A DNA stretch of 64,000 nucleotides from Coleofasciculaceae cyanobacterium (lineage in GTDB: Bacteria; Cyanobacteriota; Cyanobacteriia; Cyanobacteriales; Xenococcaceae). Made by a program: the position numbers and the translations under genes. Below the pieces are notes generated by a model. That model ran no database searches. It was not told the origin of the DNA and worked only from the letters and a program-made list of their open reading frames with translations. The DNA is taken from assembly GCA_036703275.1 (NCBI GenBank), contig DATNPK010000076.1, positions 1-64,000 of the forward strand, in the 5' to 3' direction. Below, in pieces: positions 24,115-33,771 of the stretch. The first letter of the stretch is position 1. Each line of letters opens with the position of its first letter.

Positions 24115-24276
24115 TTATGTATTTTTAATAGATATTTCAATCAATGCCTCGAATAAATTTGATTTTCCTGTTCCGTTTTTACCAACAAATACATCTATAA
24201 AACTATTTTCATTAAAAGACAGGTTAAAGTCTTTTAGGTTTTTATATTCACTAATATACACAGATTTTAACCGCAT
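24115..24276 (-). pseudogene. N-terminal fragment of an AAA (OLD/SMC-like) ATPase
   Basis: The 53 codons start MRLKSVYISEYKNLKDFNLS and contain the Walker A VFVGKNGTGKSNLFEAL, typical of overcoming-lysogenization-defect and AAA_15/23 type ATPases. The frame ends at the edge of the transposon remnant after ISIKNT, so more than 80 percent of the gene is missing. It starts 7 bp after the HsdS fragment on the same strand, suggesting that a type I restriction locus with an ATPase stood here before the transposon or a deletion removed it. Confidence 0.65.
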
Positions 24277-24283
24277 ATTTTCC

Positions 24284-24553
24284 CTAGATAGCTGCTATAA
24301 CTTCATTTAAGAGAGCAGTTTGTTTTTCGGTTTGATTTGTTGATTGTGCTTCGAGTCGATCGCATAATGCCATCAGGCGATCGACTTTGGCAACGATGCG
24401 CTGTTGTTCTGGTAGTGGTGGCAGGGGAATTAAAGCATTTCGCATATCTCCAACATTAACGTGTTTTGCTCCAATTCCTTTATGTAGCTCAAGAAGTCTC
24501 AATAAAAATGAAGGGTTCGATAATGTAAGTTGTCTTTTGCTCGAACAATACAC
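24284..24553 (-). pseudogene. C-terminal fragment of a type I restriction specificity subunit (HsdS)
   Basis: The sequence GIGAKHVNVGDMRNALIPLPPLPEQQRIV followed by a coiled-coil KVDRLMALCDRLEAQ is the hallmark end of an HsdS target-recognition domain (IPLPPLxEQ then the conserved helix). About 89 residues remain of a protein of roughly 400. No hsdM or hsdR is present in the window. The upstream sequence changes abruptly before the nucleotidyltransferase gene at 24598, so the breakpoint lies near 24560. Confidence 0.75.
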
Positions 24554-24597
24554 ACAACAATTTTATGACCTCAAGTTAAAACTTTAATCGCAGTCGG

Positions 24598-25488
24598 CTA
24601 CTTGCTACTGTTTTGATAATAATCAATTATTGTTTGGCGATAGAACAAAGGCATTCCCGTATCATAGTATTGTCCTTTGACTAAGTAGGCGATCGCCCCA
24701 TTTTCGGCTCTTAGTTTATCCAAGCAGGTTGTTAATTGAAATTCGCCTTTAAAACGTTCATTGTTGGCGATCTCTGAATCCAATAAATTGAAAATAGCGG
24801 ATTCCAAGATATACATTCCGAAAACTCCTAAAAATCGATCTTGGGGCATACCTGAGACTTGCAAATGTTGCCTGGCATACTTTAAGGTGGGCTTTTCATA
24901 AATCTGAGCTATTTCTAAAATCGAATCGGTTTTCCACTTACCGCCAACACATCCTGCTTTGTGAATCACATCGGCATCCATCACGGTAATACCGATAACG
25001 CTTGTACCTAGTTCTTGATAAATATTTACCATTTGCGCTGCGCAAGAATCATCGTCAGAAGTATAGACATGATCTCCTAATAAAAGTAAAAAGGGCTGGT
25101 TGTCCACCCAATCACGGCTGCAAAAAACAGCATGACCAAAACCTTCTTGGTCACTCTGAGTCAAAATTGTAATGCGATCGCCAATAGTTTGTAGATATTC
25201 CGTATAGGCTCGATTTTCTGATGATAATTTCTGCCATAATTCAGGTTTGGGCGGAGATTTTAACAGATCGTTAAATAAATCGCGATCGCTCTTTTGCACC
25301 ACAATTGCTACTTCTTCAATCCCGGCACTAATCGCTTCTTCTACTATAGCCAGGATAATTGGCTTGGCTCGTCCATCTTTGTCAATGATGGGAAACAATT
25401 CTTTTTTTAGAGCCTTGGTAGCAGGATACATCCGAGTACCAAAACCCGCAGCAGGAATTACTGCTTTACTTACTTTCTTACTAGACAT
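24598..25488 (-). CDS. UTP-glucose-1-phosphate uridylyltransferase-like nucleotidyltransferase
   Basis: The 296-residue protein has the GalU-type signature KAVIPAAGFGTRMYPATKAL with the catalytic arginine, the KELFPIIDKDGRAKPI sugar-site loop, and LLLGDHVYTSD, the metal-binding aspartate motif. The reaction is sugar-1-phosphate plus NTP to NDP-sugar, most likely UDP-glucose for glycolipid and polysaccharide synthesis. Cyanobacteria often use such a GalU relative (CugP) instead of classical GalU; I cannot decide between UTP and other nucleotides by eye. It is 22 bp downstream of the RlmL-like gene on the same strand, so it may be co-transcribed. Confidence 0.85.
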   Translation of the reverse strand: MSSKKVSKAVIPAAGFGTRMYPATKALKKELFPIIDKDGRAKPIILAIVEEAISAGIEEVAIVVQKSDRDLFNDLLKSPPKPELWQKLSSENRAYTEYLQTIGDRITILTQSDQEGFGHAVFCSRDWVDNQPFLLLLGDHVYTSDDDSCAAQMVNIYQELGTSVIGITVMDADVIHKAGCVGGKWKTDSILEIAQIYEKPTLKYARQHLQVSGMPQDRFLGVFGMYILESAIFNLLDSEIANNERFKGEFQLTTCLDKLRAENGAIAYLVKGQYYDTGMPLFYRQTIIDYYQNSSK

Positions 25489-25510
25489 AGTAAATGGTTA
25501 CTAATTAGGC

Positions 25511-26632
25511 TCAATACATTTCATATTTCAAAAGAGTACAGGGAATTGCGCCGTTGTACAGTTTAATGCGCTTAGAAGTCCTGAGTCCGACGTGCTTGGA
25601 AAGCTTCATGCTACCCGTCAGAATATATGCTGTCCAGCCTCTAAATCTCTGTTTAAAAATATCTCCTAGCTGTTTATATAATTCTCCTAATTCCGCTTCT
25701 TTGCCCAATCTTACGCCATAAGGAGGATTACAGACCAAAACTCCACGATCTGCTGGTGCTTCGATAGTAGAGAGTTCCTGACGGGCAAATTTAACATAGT
25801 CTTCTAGTCCAGAACTTTCCGCGTTGACAAAGGCTTGCCTAATCACGTTCATATCGCGATCGCTGCCAATAATCGGCACGGCAAGATCGTGTTTTTGGCG
25901 ATCGCTAGCGTCTTTAAGTAAACTCTGCCACAAATCGCGATCGTAGTCTAACCAGTTTTGAAATCCAAAGTCGCGATATAAACCTGGGGCAATATTTAAA
26001 GCTTTTAGGGTGGCTTCAATTGGTAAAGTACCGCTACCGCACATCGGATCGAGAAAGGGTAAATCTGGTGTCCATTCCGCCATTTCCAGTAAAGCTGCGG
26101 CTAAAGTCTCTTTCATCGGTGCTGCGCCAATTGCAGGGCGATATCCCCGACGATGTAAACTTGAACCTGAACTATCTAGGCTAATAATACAGTGCTTTTC
26201 GTCAATATGGGCATTAATTAGCAGATCTGGGTTTTCCGTATCAACGCTGGAACGTTTCCCTCCTCTGCGTTTTTGCCAATCTGTGATGGCGTTTTTGATT
26301 TGCAAAGCAGTAAAATGAGTATGATTTAGATTTTGATTCTTACCCGTACAGGTAACAGCCAGAGTCATATCTGGATCTAAATATTCTGACCAATCTAGCT
26401 TTTGCACGCTACGATAAAGCTCCTCGCCGTTGAAACTTTTTACTTTAGCGATCGGCATTAAAATCCGAAAAGTAGTCCTTGTCCAAAGATTGGCTTTGTA
26501 GAGTAGTTCTTTATCGCCCTTAAAGTGAACCCCGGTAAAGTCTGGGCGAACCTCTTCTGCACCGATACGTACCAATTCTTGTGCAGCAACCTCTTCTAAA
26601 CCGCGAGATACTGTAGCAAAATAATTATTCAT
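25511..26632 (-). CDS. THUMP-domain RNA N2-guanine methyltransferase (RlmL-like)
   Basis: The 373 residues begin MNNYFATVSRGLEEVAAQEL, then a THUMP RNA-binding region (residues about 45-155) and a class I SAM methyltransferase with PFLDPMCGSGTLPIEA (SAM site) and VLVCNPPYGVRLG (NPPY catalytic motif for N2-guanine methylation). This is the plan of the RlmL N-terminal half, YpsC and relatives, which modify 23S rRNA G2445 or tRNA. It lacks the RlmK half, as usual outside gammaproteobacteria. It is upstream of the nucleotidyltransferase gene; no functional link is known. Confidence 0.88.
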   Translation of the reverse strand: MNNYFATVSRGLEEVAAQELVRIGAEEVRPDFTGVHFKGDKELLYKANLWTRTTFRILMPIAKVKSFNGEELYRSVQKLDWSEYLDPDMTLAVTCTGKNQNLNHTHFTALQIKNAITDWQKRRGGKRSSVDTENPDLLINAHIDEKHCIISLDSSGSSLHRRGYRPAIGAAPMKETLAAALLEMAEWTPDLPFLDPMCGSGTLPIEATLKALNIAPGLYRDFGFQNWLDYDRDLWQSLLKDASDRQKHDLAVPIIGSDRDMNVIRQAFVNAESSGLEDYVKFARQELSTIEAPADRGVLVCNPPYGVRLGKEAELGELYKQLGDIFKQRFRGWTAYILTGSMKLSKHVGLRTSKRIKLYNGAIPCTLLKYEMY

Positions 26633-26789
26633 GCGCCCGATGTGAGTTGGCTTCGTTTTGATTGATGCTCAAAAATCTTTGACTCTTAGCTTTTAGATTA
26701 TTGTAGGTGAATCTGGGATACAGATCATACAACAGTTTTTGATTGGGTAAACCACATTGATTTGTCTGAGTAATAAATCCTTTAGGACT

Positions 26790-26870
26790 GCTTCTTTAAG
26801 CTATGCCCTAAAGGACTCCTAAAGGATACACCTTCGGATATAGCTTCGCGTCGCAAATAATAAGTTTTAC
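26790..26870. repeat. Mosaic palindromic repeat in the 338-bp gap after the RlmL-like gene
   Basis: The gap 26633-26970 has no gene. It contains CCTTTAGGACT and CCTAAAGGACTCCTAAAGGA, inverted pairs of one motif, followed by TAGCTTCGCGTCGCAAAT. The last motif is exactly shared with the element at 46255-46380 and the CCTAAAGGA module with that at 2595-2818. It belongs to the same dispersed family. Confidence 0.6.
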
Positions 26871-26970
26871 TCAACTGAAATTCGCTGTAAGGAACTAAGT
26901 ATGGGGATCTATTCGCCTAAAAATTAAAAATCTCTTGTTTAATCTCAACCTTAATCAGAATTAATCAGAT

Positions 26971-27690
26971 TTAATTGCCAATGAATTGCTGTTTTCTTTG
27001 AGAGCGATCAATTTCTTTAGTTAAACATTCTCGCAAATAGCGACGATTATATAGTCCAGTCAAAGGATCGCGCAGACTTTGATATCTCAGTTTTTCCTGA
27101 AGTTTTAAATTGGCAAAAGACATCGCAATATTTTGCGCGACGGTTTCTGCTAAGTCTTGAATTGATTTATTAATTGTTGCAGAATCACTGAAACTCAAAT
27201 ACAGCATTCCCAATGTTTCTCCTTTAGCAATCATTGGTAAACAAAGAGTAGGAGTTAAATTAGTCTGACAGTCAACATGAGAACAATAAAGTCCAGAAGT
27301 ATGAGGATGGGAAATATGGGAATTTCCTCTGCGCAATGACCAACATTCATTTGGCTCAAAGCTAATGTTACTATTAGATACTCCCCAAACGGCGATCGCC
27401 TGAAATAAATTTTTGCTATTGTTCATGAGATATACTGCACCGTGAGCGTTAGGAAATAATGGCTGCAATAAATCGGTTAACGCTGTCTCAGCTTCTTGGA
27501 TAGTTAAACAAGCTTGCAGAAATTCGTTCTTTATGCCATGATTCTAAAGTTTTGACTTGTTCAACTAATTCCAGGTTAGGTCTGGCTGATTCTGACTGAT
27601 TTTTTTAGTTTCGGTAATATCTTGGGTAACGCCTAATATTTGTATTGGCTTGCCAGTATTATCTCTTGAGATTTTAAAACAACTGTTGCA
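26971..27690 (-). pseudogene. PAS-GAF-GGDEF signalling protein, decayed
   Basis: From the upstream end (right) the minus strand reads a PAS C terminus (GKPIQILGVTQDITETK), then in other frames a linker and a GAF domain (QPLFPNAHGAVYLMNNS... CLPMIAKGETLGMLYLSF), ending in the first third of a GGDEF domain (LRDPLTGLYNRRYLRECL). The GGDEF active-site loop itself is missing; the frame ends after RKQQFIGN. At least two frameshifts occur between 27480 and 27600. In life such proteins make cyclic di-GMP in response to a ligand or light. The remnant is non-functional. Confidence 0.75.
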
Positions 27691-27783
27691 CAAATAATGC
27701 AGTATCAAATTATACTGTTTTAATCAAGTAGTAAGCTGGTAAAATAATGTTTAATATTTATTGCCAGTTAAATTTTTAGCTAT

Positions 27784-29010
27784 TCATCTAACTGCTATTA
27801 ACCGTTTTAAATACTGTAAGATCCCCATACCAACAAGTATAGAGGTGGCACAACTAAGCCAAAAATAATTAGTAAACTGGGGATGATCTAATGCCCAACC
27901 TCCCAGTGGTGGGCCAATAAAGTAGCCGATCGCCCAACACTGAGAATTAATCGAGAGATATACTCCTCTCAAGGATTCTGGTGCTAAATCTGCTACTAAG
28001 CTAGATGCAATAGGGGTATAAGTCACCATTCCTAAAGACATTATTCCTAAGGTCAAAACTGCCCAGTTCAGAATATAATCGCTCCTAGTTCCTGTTACCC
28101 AAACAAAAAGAAAGGCGATTCCCCAAAGTAATAGCGAAAAGCTTAATCCAGTAATGCGACTGAATCGATTTAGCATCCAGGCTGCGGGAAGCTGGCAAAT
28201 AGCAGCAAAGGCAATGTGCCAAGTAAACAGACCGCTAATGACCTTTTCTGAAAAACCCGTACTCGTATCAGACAGTTGCACAAAATTTTTCAGATAAAGA
28301 GGCATGGTGCTTTGTACCTGAGATAGATAAATAGTAAACAAAATATTGACCAAAACAAATACCATCAAAGCGCGATCGCGTAACGCCAAAGACCAAGCGT
28401 TTTGATTAACTATTGTTGATTGGGGTTTAAATTGATAAGTTTCGGCGATCGCAAAGTAAATTACGGCAAAAAAGATGGCAAAAGAAATTCCATCAATAAC
28501 GAATAAAGCTCGGTAATTGCCAGAGTTAGCAATTAAAGCTCCTCCTAACACCACCCCCAAACTCAAACCTAAACTATCAGCTAATCGAGTAATGGCGAAG
28601 GCTTCGTTACGTTGTTCTGGGCTAGTTAGATCGATAATTGCTGCTTCAGTAGCTGGCCAATATATTCCAATCCCGAAACCCATCAACAGATTGCCTAAAA
28701 CTAAGGTCGAAAAATTTGCTGCTAAAGATAAAACCACGTCTGCCAGTACGGATATGGCAGCAGAAGCCAGCAATGTTTTTCTGCGTCCCCACCGTGGAGA
28801 ATCTGCGCCCTGCCCACCTAAAAATCTACCTACAACTCCTGAAACAGAAGCACTGCCCAAAGCTACGCCAACCAAAGTAGAAGAAAGCCCGACCTGATTG
28901 ACAAAAAAGATCGGTGCATAGAACAAAGTAAAGCCTGACCCAATTTGGGATAACAATCTGCCTGCTGCTAAAATCCAAACCTTGAAATTAAAATTTAATA
29001 TTCGGGACAT
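27784..29010 (-). CDS. Major facilitator superfamily transporter
   Basis: The 408-residue protein shows about 12 hydrophobic segments in two six-helix halves. The MFS loop 2-3 signature appears as GRFLGGQGADSPRWGRRKTLL, and a second loop 8-9 region is weaker. The N-terminal helix pair (GRLLSQIGSGFTLFYAPIFFV) and the late helices fit drug-efflux type MFS proteins such as those related to MdtG/YfcJ. The substrate cannot be given. It is alone on its strand; a secreted-protein gene diverges 150 bp upstream. Confidence 0.85.
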   Translation of the reverse strand: MSRILNFNFKVWILAAGRLLSQIGSGFTLFYAPIFFVNQVGLSSTLVGVALGSASVSGVVGRFLGGQGADSPRWGRRKTLLASAAISVLADVVLSLAANFSTLVLGNLLMGFGIGIYWPATEAAIIDLTSPEQRNEAFAITRLADSLGLSLGVVLGGALIANSGNYRALFVIDGISFAIFFAVIYFAIAETYQFKPQSTIVNQNAWSLALRDRALMVFVLVNILFTIYLSQVQSTMPLYLKNFVQLSDTSTGFSEKVISGLFTWHIAFAAICQLPAAWMLNRFSRITGLSFSLLLWGIAFLFVWVTGTRSDYILNWAVLTLGIMSLGMVTYTPIASSLVADLAPESLRGVYLSINSQCWAIGYFIGPPLGGWALDHPQFTNYFWLSCATSILVGMGILQYLKRLIAVR

Positions 29011-29162
29011 AAAATTATTGCTCGTCGCTCATTCATCATGGATCGATTCCTAGTCATACTGCTAATTCTGAACAAAAACTGCATAAAAAAATAGACCAGT
29101 CGTAACTAGTATCTGTAAGCAAAACACACTAACTCAAACTTACTAATACGAGGTCTACAATC

Positions 29163-29513
29163 ATGAAGAAATCCACACTAGCTTTTCTAACTACAGTTAT
29201 CGCATTCGCTCCTTTAACTGCTTTTGCCCAAGACGCTCAAACTGGCATTCAAACTAATACCAACTCGGCTGCTGCCGTAGGTGACGCTAATCTAGTCCTG
29301 CAAGATGCTGACCAAGCCAACTATCAACAACAGCTTAACTTAGATGCCTACGGTGTACCCGCTACACCAAATGCCCAAACATCTGTACAGAGTGGAGTTA
29401 ATGAAGCTGCTGCTGTAGGTGGTTATAACATCATCGATCAGCAAGGAACTCAAACCAACGTTCAAGATCAAGCTGACGTTAATCAGTATATTCCTTCCGA
29501 CCTTCAGTATTAA
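29163..29513 (+). CDS. Secreted small protein with two Gln/Asn-rich repeats
   Basis: The first 22 residues are a signal peptide (MKKSTLAFLTTVIAFAPLTA then FA, cleavage before QDAQT). The mature part consists of two imperfect repeats of about 45 residues: AQTGIQTNTNSAAAVGDANL... and AQTSVQSGVNEAAAVGGYNI..., each with Q-x4-N-x-AAAVG-x2-N-x3-Q spacing. This pattern of regularly placed Gln, Asn, Gly and Ala resembles curlin-type beta-strand repeats, which build amyloid fibres. With only two repeats and no csg genes nearby the likeness is a hypothesis. A ribosome site and a strong terminator (29551-29574) frame the gene as a single unit. Confidence 0.7.
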   Translation: MKKSTLAFLTTVIAFAPLTAFAQDAQTGIQTNTNSAAAVGDANLVLQDADQANYQQQLNLDAYGVPATPNAQTSVQSGVNEAAAVGGYNIIDQQGTQTNVQDQADVNQYIPSDLQY

Positions 29514-29550
29514 AGTTATCTCCAGTATTAATCATCACTAAGAAACCGAT

Positions 29551-29574
29551 AAGGGCAGGCTGCTGCCCTTTTTT
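29551..29574 (+). terminator. Rho-independent terminator of the secreted repeat protein gene
   Basis: An 8-bp perfect stem AAGGGCAG/CTGCCCTT with a 4-base loop is followed by a run of six T, 38 bp after the stop at 29513. Confidence 0.85.
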
Positions 29575-29671
29575 GATTTGACGAGATCGCCTTAAATTGT
29601 CTATTTTACTGTTAAAACTCAATCCGAGTAGTCAAGAATTTAAATACGTCTAAAGTTTGGTTGAAATTACG

Positions 29672-29908
29672 TTATTTGGAATTAGAAGCTCGATCCGAAG
29701 ATGGTACAGGGTCGTAACCTCCAGGATGAAAAGGATGACACCGCAAGATGCGACCAACGGCTAACCAACTACCTTTTATCGCTCCGTAAATCGCGATCGC
29801 TTCCATAGCATATTGAGAGCAAGTGGGTTGGAAGCGACAAGTAGGAGGAAACAAAGGCGAAATTAGCTGGCGATAACTGCCGATTAGCCAGAGCAAGATA
29901 GTTTTCAT
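29672..29908 (-). CDS. yidD: Membrane protein insertion efficiency factor YidD
   Basis: The 78 residues carry the full YidD signature: [20 protein letters not shown], then [21 protein letters not shown] and [14 protein letters not shown]. YidD assists YidC in inserting proteins into the membrane. The gene is usually near rnpA and yidC; here it stands apart, between the secreted protein and the polysaccharide kinase remnant, as is common in cyanobacteria. Confidence 0.93.
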   Translation of the reverse strand: MKTILLWLIGSYRQLISPLFPPTCRFQPTCSQYAMEAIAIYGAIKGSWLAVGRILRCHPFHPGGYDPVPSSDRASNSK

Positions 29909-29970
29909 TAAAGATTTATGCGTCGCTAGAGGAATTACCTAATACATTTAATTCAAACATAATATTTATT

Positions 29971-32170
29971 TTAAATGCGAGAACCAGCGTTTTTTCTAGT
30001 TTCCAATACCTGTTGATATTGGTGAAGCATTTCTCGGCGTTTTTCTAGGTTTCGTTTCTGTCCTACTAAAGTTTCATCAAGCATTCTCTTTCTTTCCTGC
30101 TCCTGGCTTAACTGACTATCCGAATAGAACAGCTCGTTTTCACTAGTAATATTGGCTTTTCGCTGAAGATTTTTTACCTTGTGACGCTGTAGCAAAAGTT
30201 CATCTTCTTGTTCATTTACCAGTTGAGTCAAATTGAATAGATCTTGCTGGAGGTGCAACACCATTGCTTCTAGCTTGTCTAAAGGAGCTTGCTGTAGTTC
30301 GGACTCATTTAAATTGCTAGCCAGCTTATCTTTCTTTGATTCCATCGCCCAAGTAGAAATTGTCTGCCACAACGCTTCTTCATTAGAAGTCTCTGGTGCT
30401 GTGCCTAGCTGAAGAACGCTTGGTTTCTCTTCAATGGCATAGTAAGAAGAGTGCGAATCGAATTGAGGAACAACACCATTAAAGACAATTCCCAAAATAT
30501 TGAGTCCCGAGCGAGCCAAAATTTCTTTAGTATAGGTTGCTTGAGAGCGCTCCACAGAACCTGGTCGAACAACTAGTAATACTCCATCAGCTATACGACC
30601 CATAATTGGCGCATCAGCAGTTAAATCCAAAGACGGTGTATCAAAAATTACAAAGTCGTAGCGTTCTGACCAATAGTCCATCAACATTCTCATTCTTTGA
30701 GAATCTAGTAGAGTAGCAGGATAAGGGGTTATGGTACCAGAGGTCAGTAAGTCAAGGTTAGACATGACTTCTTCGATGGTTATCTTAGGATCTAATTGTT
30801 CTGCAACAACATTACTTAAGCCTTTATCGTTACCAGTGTTCCAAATACGATGTTGCATTGGTTGGTGAAGATTAGCGTCAACCAGCAGAACTTTATTTCC
30901 CACCTGAGCCATAGATGCTGCTAAATTCGCAGCTACGGTAGATTTTCCCTCTTGAGGCGCAGAGCTGGTAATGACAATACTCTTAACGGAGCGCTCTGAA
31001 TTCAAAAACTTAATATTAGACTGCAACATCCGATAAGACTCGCTTAGTGGTAGTGAAGGAAAATTTCTCACCACTATTCTGGGTATAGATGCGTCTTGAT
31101 TAGATTCTGGCAGGCTTAAGGGTTTGATTTTATCAATTCCAGGTATTACCCCTAGCCAGGTGTAACCGTATAGCTGTTTGGCTTCTTCGATAGTTTTGAT
31201 GGATTTGTCGCTAATTTCTAGCAGATAAATTACTCCCGCTGCTGCAAGCAGAGCTAGAGAGCTAGAAGCAAGATAACCAACTGCGCGGGAAGAAACAGGT
31301 TTAGTAGGAACAACCGCATTAGATATTACCCTTACATTTCCAGGATCTTGGCTTTGCGCTATTCTAACCGTTTGTAGCTGTTGCCATAAAACTTCGTAAG
31401 TCGATTCAAACGATCTTAGTTCCCTCGATAACTGCTGCAATTTTTGTTCTAATTCAGGCACTTTGTCGATTTTATCCGGACGATCCTGTTCTATTTCGGT
31501 AAGACTCTCAACTTGCTGGCTTAATCCAAAATTACTAGCTTCAAGCTTGATCAATTCACTAGTCAGCTCATGTTGAATTTCACCAGTTTTGATATTCTGC
31601 ACGATATCTTTTGCCGCCTTGCCACCGATAGATACGGTTGTTTACCCAGCAGTTTTTCTAAAGAGTTTACCTGCTCTTTTAGCTCAATTACGTTAGGACT
31701 GTTGGGCGTAAAACGAGCCTGAGCGATCGCCAAATCTGATTCCGCGCTTTGTAGCTTGGATAATGTTTCTCTAACCTCAGGAGACTGGCTAACCGTAGCT
31801 AAGACTATAGCCTGCTCTGCCGTCAAACCTAAATTATCTTGAATATAACCAGCCTGAGAATTAGCATTTGCCATTTCTCCTTTGGCTTTAGCTATTTCTG
31901 CCTGTAGTTCTTGCATACCTTCGATTAAAGCTTTGGTATCTTCATCTGGAGAGACAAATTCATTAGATTCTTTAAGTTGGCGTATTGCAGCTTCAGTTTT
32001 TTGTAAAGATTGCTCCACCTTGGGCAATTGTTCTTCTAAGAATTCTCTGGCAGATATTGCTTCAGCTTTGTTAACCACCAAGTTATTATCTAAATAGTTT
32101 TTGACCAGCGTATTAACTACTTTTGCTGCCTGTTCGGGATCTTGACTTATGTAAGAAACCTTAAGAATAT
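29971..32170 (-). pseudogene. Polysaccharide-chain-length/tyrosine-kinase protein (Wzc-like), truncated and frameshifted
   Basis: Two frames join: the upstream one starts inside a Wzz-type coiled-coil region (SYISQDPEQAAKVVNTLVKNY) and the downstream one contains a transmembrane stretch (AVGYLASSSLALLAAAGVIYL), Walker A TSSAPQEGKSTVAANLA, and DTPSLDLTADAPIMGR, the BY-kinase Walker B. The frame shifts near 31610, between GKQPYLS and GGKAAKDIVQNIKTG. The N-terminal 200 or so residues with the first membrane helix are missing; at 32165 the sequence continues as part of an aminotransferase gene. Such proteins control exopolysaccharide length and export. The C-terminal 130 residues form a coiled coil with no obvious tyrosine cluster. 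Confidence 0.8.
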
Positions 32171-32451
32171 CTCTGTGGGGCTGGCACTGGCAATAAAGGT
32201 AAAGGTAAAACAAAATACCTCATCTCCAGCCTTAACTTAACTCCAATCAACTTCAAAGCTAAATATAGTGCAGCCGTACCAGATGACAACGCAGTAGCAT
32301 ATTCCGCTCCTACTACCTGAGAAAATTCTTGTTCAAAAGCATCGATATTATGGCCAACAGGAGCCACCCAATTGGTATCAAAGGCTTGTTGAACAAACTT
32401 GAGTTTCTGCTGACTGATGTGGGGCGTTGATAAAAGTATGGGCTGTTTCAC
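32165..32451 (-). pseudogene. N-terminal fragment of a DegT/DnrJ/EryC1 sugar aminotransferase
   Basis: The first 70 residues read MKQPILLSTPHISQQKLKFV, then QAFDTNWVAPVGHNIDAFEQEF and ATALSSGTAALYLALKL, the standard start of PLP-dependent sugar aminotransferases. A frameshift follows; the next bases encode GDEVFCFTFTFIASASPTE in another frame. Directly after this the sequence becomes the middle of the Wzc-like gene. The junction is a deletion that removed most of the aminotransferase and the head of the kinase, probably with genes in between. Confidence 0.8.
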
Positions 32452-32486
32452 TTAATTATTTTGCATACTGAATAAAGCAATATGTT

Positions 32487-33584
32487 TTAAGACTTTTGCG
32501 CGATCGCTTCTTGATAAGCTGCAATAGTTTTGTTATACATATGTTTAAACGTGAGTTGAGATTCATATTTCTGGCGAGCCATAATGCCCATGCTGATTCT
32601 AGCTGACTCATTTGCGATCAGATAATTTAGCTTTTGTCGTAACATTTGGCGATCGCCGCGGGGAATTACATAGCCCGTTTGCCCATCAATAACAATTTCT
32701 TTGACCCCACCAACATTAGAAGCAACCACGGGTAACCCCGCCCGCATCGCCTCAATAATCGTACAGGGCAGCCCTTCCCAGTTGGAGATTAAAGCATAAA
32801 TTTGTACCTGGGCTAAAATTTGCGCTACGTCCTGGCGAAAACCTAGAAAAGTTACTTTCTGATTGATTCCTAGCTGCTCTACTTTTTGGCGGGTTTTTAC
32901 CAAACCTGGGCCATCTCCCACCAAAATTAATTCTGCATTCACGTCTTTAAAAGCTTCGATTAAAGTCAAATGATCTTTTTGTCGGTCGAAACGAGCAACC
33001 ATCGCTACTTTAACCGGTTCAGATTGAGTTGGATTAGCTCTCAAATTGAAAACAACATCTTTCATGCCGTTATGAATCATTACTAGTTGCCGCGAGTGAA
33101 TACCAGCTTTTAAACCAATTTGGCGATCGTATTCGGAGACACAGATTATTTTATCGGCCAGAGGTACAGTTAGTTTTTCTAGCCAACGATAAACACTACG
33201 GTGAGGTTCGGGAATACCTGTGGTAAAAGACCAGCCGTGAGCAGTGAACACACAAGGCACTTTAGTGATTTGACTAGCCAAACGCCCCAAAATTCCAGTT
33301 TTGCTTGAATGAGCCGCGATTAGATCTGGTTTAAATAAACTTACTATATTAAGGATGTAGCGTAAACTTTTGCCGTCTGCAACAGGGCTAATTCGCTTCT
33401 GCAAGTATTTGCAGGCAACTGATTCTATACCTGCTTGTTTTAAATCTTCATTGTAGATGCCTTGCTCTCCAGTAACAATCATTACTTTATGCCGATTTTC
33501 CTGTAAAGCAATAGCCAAATCTTTGACGTGTACTTGAGCGCCCCCGATCGTATCTGCTCGAGTAATTATAAATAGTATATTCAT
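32487..33584 (-). CDS. Family 4 glycosyltransferase
   Basis: The 365-residue protein has the GT-B plan of family GT4: N-terminal IITRADTIGGAQVHVKDLA with the GG donor-site loop, HSSKTGILGRLA, and C-terminal VAMVARFDRQKDHLTLIEAF, LISNWEGLPCTIIEAMRAGLPVVAS in split form with the E-x7-E motif. It transfers a sugar from a nucleotide donor to a lipid-linked or polysaccharide acceptor. With the kinase and aminotransferase remnants it is the surviving part of an exopolysaccharide or O-antigen locus. It stands 36 bp upstream of the aminotransferase fragment. Confidence 0.9.
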   Translation of the reverse strand: MNILFIITRADTIGGAQVHVKDLAIALQENRHKVMIVTGEQGIYNEDLKQAGIESVACKYLQKRISPVADGKSLRYILNIVSLFKPDLIAAHSSKTGILGRLASQITKVPCVFTAHGWSFTTGIPEPHRSVYRWLEKLTVPLADKIICVSEYDRQIGLKAGIHSRQLVMIHNGMKDVVFNLRANPTQSEPVKVAMVARFDRQKDHLTLIEAFKDVNAELILVGDGPGLVKTRQKVEQLGINQKVTFLGFRQDVAQILAQVQIYALISNWEGLPCTIIEAMRAGLPVVASNVGGVKEIVIDGQTGYVIPRGDRQMLRQKLNYLIANESARISMGIMARQKYESQLTFKHMYNKTIAAYQEAIAQKS

Positions 33585-33620
33585 GTTTTTATAAAAAAAA
33601 ATTGAAAAAATTAAGTTAAC

Positions 33621-33644
33621 TTACTGTAATGATCATTACAGTAA
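33621..33644. promoter_or_regulatory. Perfect 24-bp palindrome between divergent genes
   Basis: The arms TTACTGTAATGA and TCATTACAGTAA are perfectly complementary with no loop. It lies 37 bp upstream of the glycosyltransferase start and 128 bp from the ABC gene start. A loopless 24-bp symmetric site in a shared promoter region suits a dimeric regulator better than a terminator. Confidence 0.5.
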
Positions 33645-33771
33645 AATAATCTGCAACGATATTCTATGTTGTTTTGATAAATTGCCCAAAATAAGGCGGA
33701 GATAATTGTAAAAAAAAGACAATTTAAGGGAACTATATAGGGAAAATATACTTTCTAAGCGACTGTTGTTT

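Noticed and set aside
24111-24600. Cas12k, tracrRNA or a transposon right end after tniQ
   Set aside because: The sequence changes directly to ATPase and HsdS fragments on the other strand; no TGTACA terminus or TnsB-type repeat was found there.
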